Assembly: GCA_048213135.1 (NCBI GenBank)
Contig: PS015145.1
Span: 31,791 to 88,456 of the forward strand
Origin: Reclinomonas americana ATCC 50394
Taxonomy: Eukaryota; Jakobida; Jakobea; Jakobida
Reading direction: 5' to 3'
Length of the DNA: 56,666 bases
In this document: positions 46,610 through 56,666 of the stretch, in pieces
How positions within the stretch are numbered: the stretch's first letter is position 1
How the letters are laid out: each line of letters begins with the position of its first letter
The notes under the pieces: model-generated
Database searches by the model: none
Told to the model about the DNA's origin: nothing
Seen by the model: only the letters and a program-made list of their open reading frames with translations
Position numbers and translations under genes: made by a program

Positions 46610-48729
46610 TCAGTAAGCACAGCACTTTCGGCGTGTGGCGTTGACGCAACGTGCAAGCTTGGCGCTTCCGCCCCCGATCAACACCTGACGCGTGTCCTTG
46701 TACTTCTCCAGCAGCCTCTCGTTGCCACAGAGGAAGTGCTGCATGGCCCGAGAATGCAGCTGCACGCCACCATTGACTTGCTTGAAGACTCGCCCAGCGA
46801 TACTGTGCGTCAGTGCCTCCAACACAGCCAAAACTCGGCCTTTCTTACACTCGTCGAGCTTCCACAGCCACTGCTCGAGCCGATCCTTCACTGCATCCAC
46901 TGGTAGAGATCCTGCAGAACCGTTCTCGTCCTTTCTGCACTCGTCACACAGTGCCTTTGCGAGAAGCCAGCCATACGGCGACAGCAACATGGAATCCCGC
47001 GGCATGTCGCTGTCCTTGATCTCCTGCTCCAGCACGTCGCGAACAACTCGTGAGATACGCTCAATCTCATCTCCTGCGCAGCACACCATCGTGAGTTCTC
47101 CATCAATCGACTTCAACAGCGCAGCACGCACACGCACCACCCTCGTTCTCGCGCTTATTGAACGTGTGAGCGATCCGCCTCACCAGCCCCATGTCATCGC
47201 ATGCCACATCCAACACAAACTGTTGAGCCTTGGGTGGCATCGTCGGGCTAATGAACTCCAGAACATCCTTACAGTCTTCTTCAGTCAATTCTGGCCACTC
47301 CACCTCCTGGAAACGAGCACTTTCTCCCCTTTCGCAAACGTACTTGTCTGTCGAGGTCATGTCAGCATGACAACAACCCAACACAACAGAGGTCAACGCA
47401 ACTCAGCAACGACAGCGTCCGGCCTCCGCTCAACACCAACACAACCTGAACCGAGTTGCTGACGATCTTCAGGAAGTTGACAAACAGCGACATTGCCTGC
47501 ATCCACTCCCCACATCAGTGAGCGGTTCCAACAAGACCAGTGGAACACGTCGTACTCGCCTCGCCATGGATACTATCGACGCCATCGATAACGAACACCG
47601 GACGGACTTGTTCACCAACGTGCCTCTTGTATTCCAGAGCAGCATCTACGATGACCTTGGCAGCATCGCTCACGCTGACAATCTCTGATGTAGCAACAAT
47701 TCATCAACCCACTGCCTGTAACTCAGCAAGCAGGCTCACGCGCGTACGTACTCTCGTATCGATCCGTGCCCGCCAGAAAAGGCCAGACCAACCACCGAGC
47801 CATGGATTTGCTCGTGGCATCTGTACAAAGCAACGGAACGTGAGGCACTGACAAACTGCGGAGGCTGCAGATGATAGCGTACCAGTTGAGCGCTTAAAAA
47901 CATTGCCAGGGCCGATGTAAACGATGCCGCCTTTCCGCAGTTGACCTCGCACCACGTTGTCCTCCGTTGTGATTCGCCAGCCTGGCACCGGCGCCGACTG
48001 CGCCAGCTCTCGCTTCGGCAATTTGCCGTCGTTCAGCTGGTGCGCGTAGTGGCGGAGCATGGTCGACTTGCCGCAGTCGTGTTCGCCAACCACAACGTAG
48101 ATCCAATCCTTCCTCTCCTTGCCGATGCGGTGGGCGTTGAGCACTTCACCAACGACGACATTGAAGAGCCGCTTGTCTCGCAACTCGATGAGGCGCTCGA
48201 GCTCAAAGTTCTACGACATTGCTCAATTAGCCGGAAGGCAAACTTGGAAGCGACGACCTCACGCACGCACATCGGGTGGTGGATAAATCTTGCCATCGAT
48301 GAACACGCGCAGCGGGGCCACATCATCTTTTCGCTCCTTGATCCAATACATCGATGCTCCAGTGGATGCAGCGCACAAGACTGCAACGACTACAGCAAGC
48401 AGACAAGCCGGATGTCAGAGATTGAAAAGATCACTTGTCTCCGCTTATGTAAATCACCTGGCCAGACACCTTTCCATCCACTGCCACCACCTTTGTCTGA
48501 GAGACGAATCAGTGCGAGAGAACCACAGAAGGCGTCTCTCTCTCTCTCGCTCACATACGTACCGCATCTCGCACTCGCTGGCGCCACAGCGTTCCCATGA
48601 ACAGCACGCACAGTCGGAGGGAAAACCGACCCTGTTGTGACAAATGAGATGGCAGCTACGCAGCACACTTGCACCGGCAAACCGCACGCAACTGAGGCGC
48701 AATGTCAGTGCTTGATAGCGAGTGAGCAT
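46610..48729 (-). CDS. P-loop ATPase with putative membrane segment, family not named
   Basis: The stop is at 46610-46612; the start is uncertain. An ATG at 48729 opens a basic MLTRYQALTLRLSCVRF, but it is not clearly in frame with the next exons. A hydrophobic stretch VVAVLCAASTGASMYW comes before IKERKDDVAPLRVFIDGKIY. Then FELERLIELRDKRLFNVVVG leads to the Walker A segment WIYVVVGEHDCGKSTMLRHY (about 48060-48100). Walker B is RPVFVIDGVDSIHG (about 47565-47610). After MSLFVNFLKIVSNSVQ come a likely sensor/winged-helix region (FQEVEWPELTEEDCKDVLEF, VACDDMGLVRRIAHTFNK) and a C-terminal helical domain ending near GGGSAKLARCVNATRRKCCAY. The order resembles AAA/STAND-type ATPases of the archaeal-ATPase or Crinkler-ATPase sort, without a nuclease domain. 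Exon joins near 47700-47820 could not be resolved, so a frame break is possible. Confidence 0.6.
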
Positions 48730-48862
48730 GATGCGAGCGCACCAACACCACTGTTAATCGCAACGAGCAGGACACCGCGGTTCCTCATCTGTGTGCCTGT
48801 CCCTCCACTTGCTCGCCGAGAGCTCACCGCACCCACCCCCCTCCCCGCAATTGCGACTGTCG

Positions 48863-51800
48863 TCATCTCTCCGCCTCCACCGTCACCGAAAACGGCACTT
48901 CCTCCCCTGCTCGGAAACGGAGTGGAATCTCCACGAACCGCTTGCCACTGGCGGCGGTGACTGACAACGCCGAGGACCGCACACGGACCATAACCGCTCT
49001 CACTGTCGGCGTGTCCACAGCCACATGCACCGTCAGCGTGCCGTCCACCACCGCTCGATAGACGCCGTCGACACTGCCGTGTGCGCCAGTGACCTCCAGC
49101 GACAAGAGCGGCGTGTCGAAACGAGCGCCGACCTCCACCACTTGTGTGACATCCACACGAAAGCCGTCACCCTCCGGCGCCGGTTCCACGCCGAACGAAC
49201 GCTGCAGTGCCAGCAGAAACATGGCGTCGGGGTTCATGTTGGCCACGGGGAAATCCGTCATTGGCGTCACCGGGCTGGCCCACGTGCCGCCCGGATAGCA
49301 CTTGGGCGCTGGAGTGCACGAGCTTATCGAACCGTCGGGCCCGCCCAGCACGCTGACCCACACAGTGGGGAACGCGGTGGCGTGCGTCGCATACAGGTGC
49401 TTGACGAGAGTGGGGTAGAACAGCGCCGGACGCAGAGCAGACAGGCTCCACGTCAGCAACTGGCTGATGGCCGGCCACACCTGCCCGCCGGGACTGTGCG
49501 CACGAAAAGGTGAGGAAGTGAGTGTGAATGCACCGTGACTGCAAGAACATGAGAACGCACGCTAATCTCGGTCCAATCGGAGAGTCCGCGTCGAGTTGTT
49601 GCACAACAATGTCGACCAACTGCTGCGCCTGCGCCTCGGTGAGCAACGAGAACTCCTCATCCTGGCTCATGGCCAACAACAGCGGCCACACTTGACTCTC
49701 GAGCGACACGAATGACTTGCTGTCATTGCGATCGTCAATGCCGTACAGGTAGGCACGGTCAAGGGCATTGTAGAGCCACGCCCGGCCGAACCAGCGGCCA
49801 CCAAACGTGGCGCGTACGGGATCGAGGAGGGTGCGACAAAAGTCCACCATCGACGAGGCCAATTGTTGCGCATCTGCGCGAGGAGAGCGACGAAGAATGG
49901 CGGCCATGCGCGGCAACACCCACAATGCCATTTGCGTATTCGGCATGGACTCGCCGTGCTCTTCGGTGAAGGCCACAGCCAGCGGATCGGGGTCGGTCAG
50001 CGAGATCGCATCGTTCCAATCACCGCTGCGCACTCGCAAACAGCCGTGAGGTCCTCGCCCCACCACCTCCGTGAGGTGCGCAAACGCCGCCTTGACGTGA
50101 CTGAGCACGGTGTAGTCGGTGGCGCCGGGCGGTAACTCTGTGGAGTTGGCCGGATGGAACGGAACCTCGGTGGTATACAAGAATGCCGAGTCGCCCGTCA
50201 TGCTGATCCACTGCGACACTGGCGATGAGTGCGACAATCATACAAAGGAGGAGAACTGCTTCTTGGCACCTCAGTCAACGCCCACAACACGTAAATGTCG
50301 AGGTCGGACGGCGTCGCGTGCAAACCGAGAGCATCCGATGTCACGCCGTGGCCGTGATACGAGTAGGCAACTGTGCATCGCGAAGTGAGCGCTTGAGATT
50401 TCACACGCACACACGCAAGCAATGACGGCACCACAGACCTTGGCCGGTGCGCGCATCTCGCACACTCATGATGAGCTGGAGGCTCTCGCGCGCCAACTGC
50501 GGCATCATGGTGATGGTTGGCAAGATAAACAAGGCCACATCGCGTGGCACACCGTCGACTCCGTGCAAGTACAGATATGCGCTGCCCTGGGTGATGGAAT
50601 GCAGCTGCGAATAGTCGTGAAAGACGGACGCGGCGAGCAGCGAGTGTGAGCGCCACAATGCCTCGGCTTGTATGCGCTCGCTCTCCTGTTTGACGAGCCA
50701 CATTGGGTGGTGCAAGAGGTTGCGGAAGACAGAGAAGGAGCGACGAAACTTGCGGCGTGAGCGACAGGGTGGAGGGTAGCGAGACGTGCAGAAGTACCGA
50801 CTTCCACTCAGCAAGGCAGTCGGGCAGGGAGTAGGAGCGATAGCGATTCGCCAGCGTGTCGATTGCTCCCATCGTGTACCCTTCAGGCAAATACCCAAAC
50901 AGGAAGCGCAAGACGACGCGTTGTCCGGGGGCTAGCGTGACACGATGCCGCACGGCAAGCATGGCCGGCTGACCCATCGCTGGCGTGTCAGCAGGGAGCA
51001 GGCGCGACGGGCGGCGGTCGCGCACAGCCACGGGACTGGCGGGTGTGGAGCCGCGATCGAAAAAGTAGCGCTGGTCACCAAACACCGCATCGACGGGCAC
51101 CTGCTCCGATAGCAGCGTGAGGAAGATGTCGGGTGGATAGTAATCCTCGCCGCTGATCTCCTCGCGACCTGGTGGCGGCGGCGACAGACCAGGACGCGGC
51201 CGCATGGAGGCCACGAGCGTGGCGTTGTTGTTGCTGGCCTCCACCGACTGAACGAAGCGATCGTTGAAGCGATCACGCAGTACGTTGCCGGGCTCGGCAG
51301 CCTCGCCCGTTCGTATCCACTGCGGGGGTGGTGAGAAGCACGGTGGTGGAGTGGGTGGGGAGGAGTGGCGGCGCGCAACTTCAGCCTGCAACTGGTGTCG
51401 ATTGACATCAAAGTACTCGTAGTGGTCAAACGACAACTCGCGCTGCCCGTCCGTGTTGACCAGCTCGACCTCGTCGACAAGCACCGGGTCATCGCCGTAG
51501 ACCGGATACAGCGTGTGCGACACTGTAAGCGGCACTTCGCCGCTAAAGGCTGTGCTGGTGCGGAAGTAGCCCAGGCCAAAGCGCCTCGAGGTGGTCGCAT
51601 TGAGCGGCGCATATCTGTAGCGCCGATGAGATCAAGTGGTCAACGAAGGAAGAAGTTGGTACGCGGTGAGAGAGACGCAACATGTGCGCCGAGCACAGCA
51701 CGCGGTCGTTCACATGCAAGTAACTGAATCCACCGGCGAGGTTGAACTGTGCCTCGTCGAAGCGATTGGCCCACGTGGGTCCGCGCTCGCCGAACAACAC

Positions 51801-52239
51801 TTGCACATAGCCCTTGTCCACAGCCATCATGTTCAGACGCTGATTGCCCAGCATGTGGAAGTGATCTGTGTGAAGGAGATGGGGGTTTATCAGGAAAGAG
51901 AAAAGAGGGAGCAAGGGAGAAAGAGAGAGCGAGGGGCACCATTGCGCTTGAGAAACTCGGGGAAAATGTCTTGTGAGTTTGGCCAGAATGCACGCGGGTC
52001 GACGAGTTCATCCAGAGTCCACTCAAAGGCGGGAAGATCGCCCTCTGACAGTGTGTGCATGCGAAGAGTGTGTGTGAGATGACAGAGAGGCACACACACA
52101 AGTGAGACAAGAGACCATCGGTGATCCATGCGCCAAAGATGCTGTTGTTGTCTCCGTGTGCGTGACATGATGATGATAATGATGCGGAGAGAACGAGGAG
52201 TGAAAGCAGAGCAACGATAATGGCAAGCTGTCGCTGCAT
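48863..52239 (-). CDS. Secreted GH94-like (cellobiose phosphorylase superfamily) enzyme
   Basis: Start ATG 52239 encodes a clear signal peptide (MQRQLAIIVALLSLLVLSAS, then LSSSCHAHG). The N-terminal half is a beta-rich region (FNLAGGFSYLHVNDRVL, FGLGYFRTSTAFSGEVPLTV, VELVNTDGQRELSFDHYEYF). The C-terminal half is an (alpha/alpha)6-type catalytic domain: HSITQGSAYLYLHGVDGVPR, YSYHGHGVTSDALGLHATPS, and RVRSGDWNDAISLTDPDPLA (near 50008-50024), where GDWND corresponds to the GH94 signature containing the catalytic Asp. Then FGGRWFGRAWLYNALDRAYL, LESQVWPLLLAMSQDEEFSL and GGTWASPVTPMTDFPVANMN follow. A beta-sandwich tail ends VTVEAER with TGA at 48863-48865. Likely extracellular or lysosomal cleavage or phosphorolysis of beta-glucans. 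A related clan GH-L family is possible. Its start is 47 bases from the stop of CstF-77. Confidence 0.68.
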
Positions 52240-52286
52240 TCACTCGGCAATCACAATTACAGTTGTCGGGTTTGTCCGGGCGTGTG

Positions 52287-55200
52287 TCACCGCTCGTCGT
52301 CGATGCGACGGATCTTGTGCTGGTGTCGCATGCGGTATGGATCATTGGCAGAGGATCCTGACGCGGAGTGGCGTGAAGGGCCGAATTCGTCAATGGCGTC
52401 TTCGTCGGCACGACGCTTGCGATCTGCATGTCGAGTGAAGTCAGGCATCTGTCGATGCAAGCACGATGAAAAGGCGACGCGACTGTCACGTCCGCTGGAG
52501 GAGCGTGAGGAGGTGGGCGATCGACTCCGAGAACGCGAGTGCTGCGACGATGAACAATAAGTGAAGGGGAGGGAGGGAGGGAGAGGGCGGAGAGAGAAAG
52601 AGACTCACCGATCCGCGTGTGTATGCCGACCCAGACGAGGCGGCAGGAGCGTTTGCCGATGGTGGTGGTGGGTGCGGTGGGTGAACAGCGGCAGCGCTGC
52701 TCGGGGCGGCGGCTGTGGGGAATTGTGGCTGAATGTTGAGGCTGCGCAGCGTGGCCACCAGCATGCCCACGTTGGCCGTCGGTCCGCCGTACATGCCCGA
52801 CGGAGGCAGAGCGCGCAGCAGGCGGGCCACCGCGTCAGGCAGCGGCAGTGGTTGTCGCCCCGGAGGTCCGGCAGCGGCCTGCAGAAGCAATGAGCAACGG
52901 AGGAAGAGAACAAGATGTAAAGAAGAATGTCGTGTACGCAACTGGCTGGCGCACTGAGGCTCCAACTGTGGAGGGTGGTGCACCAGCAGGTGCTATGGCC
53001 GGTCGACCGAGCTCTCCCGGTCGTGCGAGGGTGAGTCTGTCCGAGTGCATGAAGCGAAGAGGGTAAGCAGATCAAGGACAAGGAAAAGCAAGGATCACAG
53101 CAAAAGCGAGAGAGAGAGAGAGAGAGAGCCAAGAATACGCACGCACACGCACACACAGGAATGGCACCTGAGGAGACAACACTCAACAGAACCAGAGTCT
53201 CTTTCCCCACACAATCCCTCTGTCTCAACTTGGCGGCTGTTCGACTGTCCACAAAGGTCAAAAGCGAGAAATCCGGCTTTATCACTGAGCGCAAGGGCGG
53301 TCGAATGATGGCCGCCTCCTCTTGTCGCAACACTGTCCGCACAACCGTGAGTTTGCGAGAATACAGAATTGCACACGCCCGATCGCACACACACACACCT
53401 TCCTCGGGGCGGCGAGAGCGCCACGAGTCCGCCAGGTCTGGAAATGCGCAAGTCGAAAGTCAGAAGTCACCAACACACGCACTGGCAGCGTCCGCGAACA
53501 CACACTCACCCATGACGCGCAGCTGTGCAGCGCTGGTCGGCCACAACTCGTGATATCGGAAACGATGAATCACGCTGCGAATGCCGCTTGGAGCTGCAGC
53601 GCGGTGAGACAATCACACAAGCTGCGCAGACCAGCGACCAAACAAACACACACCAAGTTGTGGGAAATCACGAGCTCGACGCGCCTCCAACCGCGCCACC
53701 GCCGTCGGATCGTTGCTACACATGCGTTCCAGATCAATGTATCGATTCCACAGCGGCAGCGAGTGCTCTCGTGGCATGGTCTTCAACACGCTCTCAAACA
53801 AGGCACGGGCATCTGCAAAACAAAAAATGAGATGCGTACAGAGACAAGAGAGAGTGCGAGAAACAAAAGTGCTCGAAACTCTGATCGTTGGCTGTGCGGA
53901 TGAGAAAATCGGCATATTGCAGCACATACTCCGGATCGGCGCCGTGCGTCTTCATGCCGGCCTCGAACACGTTGGTGGCTGCTTGCACGTCCTTGTTGAT
54001 GTTGACCTCCATCAACGCTGTGCAGAATCGGAGAATGAGGGGCCACCAGAAGATGATGACAACAAGGAGTGGAGACGCACCAGCGGCGACATACACATCG
54101 GGTGACTTGCACACTTTCCTTGCCTGCACGAACACCTTGCGCGATGCGGTAACTCCCTGCATGACAGTCGCAGGAACATGTGAGACGGCGTGCATAATGG
54201 CAATGAAGGCGGCGGTCTCACCTCTGTCCGCAGCGTGAAACGCTGAAAATGAATGTACATGAGCGGATCGGGGGCGTCTTCGGCCTTGACAAAGTACCGG
54301 GTGAACACGTTTTTCGCTTTCTGCGCGACACGACATCAGCGCACGTGACAATTGCACTTGTAGCAAGTCCGCCACACCTCATTGGCACGCTCGGTCTCGA
54401 AGAATTCCACAGCGGCCAGGTGCAGGAGCACGTTGGTTGGGTGTGCCACAAGCGCTCGCTCAAAGATCTGTTCGGCTTCGTCACGCGACGACTGTCGCAT
54501 GGCGGCGGCGTACCTGGCAGGAGGGGGACAGGAGGGGGGAGGGAGAGGGGGGAGGGGGAGAAGGAGAAGGGGAGGAAGGGAGGGAGAAGAAGGGAGGGAG
54601 GGTGCAATGCATGTTGAGAAACGCGAGATCACAAAGTGCAGGACTGTGTGCAGTGAATTGAAGTGTGAGAGAGAATGCGAGTACGAGGAGACAGGTGTGC
54701 AAAGAATATGGATGAGAGAGAAACAAGGTGTAAATGTGGTCGAAGACAGATAACAGGGCAGTGTGTTGGTGTGGGATTCGAGAGGTGAGCGTGCACGGGA
54801 GCAGAGACCAGCGTGCTGCGAATGAGAGGCAGCAAGATGCTAGAGAGTATTGTGGAGACGATGTACGCAGTACGCAAGAGCCGTGTGTTTCAAGCGCAAT
54901 GAGAAACAGAATTGAGTGCGTAGTGCGTGGAAGCAAAAGAGCTGGGTGCTGGACACGGTACGAGCGAGGCGTGCAGTGTACCAGAGACAGCGAAATGTCA
55001 GCAAAAAATCGAGAAAGTAAGCAGAGTTGAGCGCGCAGTGTGTGGAAGCAAACGAGCTGTGTGCTGGACAGGTACGACCGAGACAGCGAGTAAGTCAGCA
55101 GAAGGTTCGAGAAAGTAAGCAGAGTTGGGTGTGAAATGTGAATCAGGCTCGAGAATAGAAAACAAGTGCAATATGTTGGCGTGGGTTCACGAAGTGGGCA

Positions 55201-56666
55201 GAGAGAGATCTGAGAGCATCACTGAGACAATGCACACAGAATGCAAGACAGAGTTCGAACCGCCTTGGAGAGGCGAAAAGAACAATAGAGTTTTGTGCGC
55301 AGTGCGTGGAAGCAAACGAGCTGTGCTGGACAGCGAGAAATCAGCGGATTGAGGAAGTAAGCAGAGTGGAATCAACAAAGTGTGAGGCTCAAGAAGTGCA
55401 GCATGTAGGTGGGATTCGAGAAGTGGGCAGCGAGAGAAGTGCAGCACAAAGAAGTGGTTTAGACGATGTGTGAAAAACTGTGATACGCACCAGATATCCG
55501 GGTAGTGGTACAGGCTGGCCAACGCTTGGTTGTACGCAAAGTTGACGCGAATCTTGTGCTCTTCGGGTTTGAGGTTTTGCGGGTTGGACTCCTCCAGTGT
55601 CAGCCACGATTTCCACAAAAAGTACTGTGCGGAGACGTCAGAAACACTTCATCATTATCTCTCTCTCCCTTGGTATCTCACTCCCTCCGATGTGTACCTG
55701 AATGCAGTCTTTGCGTGAACCCGTCGGTGGCCTCGGCAGCAACTGCGTGAGCATGTGCGCACGCAATGCCCGCTTGTCCTTTAGCGCCTGCAGCGCAGCA
55801 TTGTAGATGGGCCGCCATTGTGCCAGCATTGGTGTCGCCTGTCGACCACATAGCAGCGTCAGCATGCGAGTGTCGCCAGACTACAACCACACACGCACGG
55901 ACGCACCAAGTCTGGCGACTTGGACGTCTCGAAATCCTCGTACTGTCGCCACAAGACCTCCAAGCCGTTGACAGGCACCTGAATCACACTCTGAAACACC
56001 TTACGCACACTCGAGGTCTTGGCGCTCTCCGACGTGATGTCCACCGGCTGTGCGGCGAGGTCGGGGTTGAGTTATTTTGTCACAACCTCTCTCTTTTTGC
56101 CACACACATGGCGCACCCGTTCTTCGTCCAGGAACTGCAAGTAGTCACGCCACAGCGGCATCGACATCATGTCCAAGCCGACCTGAAACACGGCGTACTC
56201 GTACGCCGCAGCCACACTCTGCACACACGTACGCATCAGCTGTACGCCTCCTCACTCCCCGTCTGCCAGCGCACGACGCAACACTTCGGTCGTGGCCGCG
56301 CATCTGCCGAATGAACGACACATACAGCGTCCACAGCTCGACATGCAACGTCTGCGGCAAGCAGCGCTGGAACAGCTGCTCTGCACGATCCATGAACCCC
56401 AGGCGCATCTCCATCTCAATGTATCGCGCCCAGAAGCGACCCTGCAGCTGCTGTTGGGCACAGAGCCAATCGCGAGGCAAGGGGAGAAGAGCACACTGAC
56501 CGCCAGAGGGAAGGTGGCCAAGAACTTGTCGTAAATGGCCCGAGCATCGTCGATCGGCAACCCCGGCGACGATTGGCCCATGATGACCGCCAGGTTCTCC
56601 ATCAGAATCTGCGCAACACGATGAGACTCGCTGGGCGTGCAGGCGGGAGAGAGAGGATGAGAGGAT
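52287..56666 (-). CDS. CSTF3: Cleavage stimulation factor subunit 3 (CstF-77/Rna14), 5' partial
   Basis: Scaffold subunit of the pre-mRNA 3'-end cleavage complex, nuclear. The window starts inside the HAT-repeat (Suf) domain: IDDARAIYDKFLATFPLA, GRFWARYIEMEMRLGFMDRA, MPLWRDYLQFLDEERV, VRKVFQSVIQVPVNGLEVLW, HKIRVNFAYNQALASLYHYP, EAEQIFERALVAHPTNVLLH, VFTRYFVKAEDAPDPLMYIH, VFEAGMKTHGADPEYVLQYA and LPLWNRYIDLERMC. The C-terminal signature follows: IRSVIHRFRYHELWPTSAAQ, RSVIKPDFSLLTF, LPDAVARLLRALPPSGMYGG with VATLRSLNIQPQF, and a terminus DPYRMRHQHKIRRIDDER that matches the family tail (..DIYRARQQKR in animals). TGA is at 52287-52289. Every exon followed joins in frame with GT..AG. One intron (about 54515-55491) is nearly 1 kb and repetitive. 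The N-terminus is beyond 56666. Confidence 0.93.
54890..55370 (-). repeat. Intronic minisatellite in CSTF3
   Basis: A unit with TGTGGAAGCAAACGAGCTGT, GCTGGACA, GAGACAGCGA and GAAAGTAAGCAGAGTTG recurs near 54925, 55040 and 55305, with more diverged copies nearby. It lies inside the large CSTF3 intron (about 54515-55491). Confidence 0.8.

Overview
This is a gene-dense stretch of a eukaryotic nuclear genome: 13 protein genes in 56.7 kb, nearly all split by short spliceosomal introns that start GTGTGT/GTGAG and end in CAG. DNAAF11 (LRRC6), an assembly factor for ciliary dynein, implies an organism with motile cilia or flagella. With the DDX60-type helicase, a diaphanous-type formin, CstF-77 and NB-ARC/TPR receptors, this suggests a free-living unicellular flagellate. 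A choanoflagellate or an apusomonad-like lineage would fit, but the window cannot settle it. The sequence is a draft scaffold with seven N-gaps.

Layout: (1) 1-7020 (+) DDX60-like Ski2-family RNA helicase, 5' end outside the window. (2) 7345-13309 (+) degenerate STAND (NB-ARC-like) protein with TPRs. (3) 13372-16746 (-) DPH6 diphthine-ammonia ligase with RidA-like C-terminal domains. (4) 16838-19664 (+) DNAAF11. (5) 19783-23012 (-) unrecognised coiled-coil protein. (6) 23135-24734 (-) DHHC palmitoyltransferase. (7, 8) 24812-29658 and 30298-34457 (+) tandem HEPN-NB-ARC-TPR receptors. (9) 35204-38644 (+) membrane protein with two tandem ABM (COG3224-type) units. (10) 38784-45986 (-) diaphanous-related formin. 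(11) 46610-about 48729 (-) P-loop ATPase with a putative membrane segment. (12) 48863-52239 (-) secreted GH94-like glycosidase/phosphorylase. (13) 52287-window end (-) CstF-77.

The most interesting system is the tandem pair at 24.8-34.5 kb. Each copy encodes a HEPN-like domain with an intact R-N-x-x-x-H ribonuclease motif, an NB-ARC-type ATPase with intact Walker A, and a long kinesin-light-chain-like TPR array (15 and 19 units). The seven N-terminal exons have the same lengths in both copies, so the duplication is recent. The copies have decayed differently. Copy 1 keeps the full core but has an in-frame TAG at a Gln codon and a GC donor. Copy 2 is open throughout but has lost about 350 residues covering the ARC/winged-helix region, joined in frame to the TPRs. 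A third STAND protein with a ruined P-loop and a DDX60-type helicase lie 12-25 kb away, which may mark a defence-gene neighbourhood (inference).

Two small contigs bounded by Ns (2654-3003 and 18356-18743) carry, on the opposite strand, exactly the exons missing from DDX60 and DNAAF11. They are almost certainly scaffolding mis-orientations, and gene models across them will be broken.
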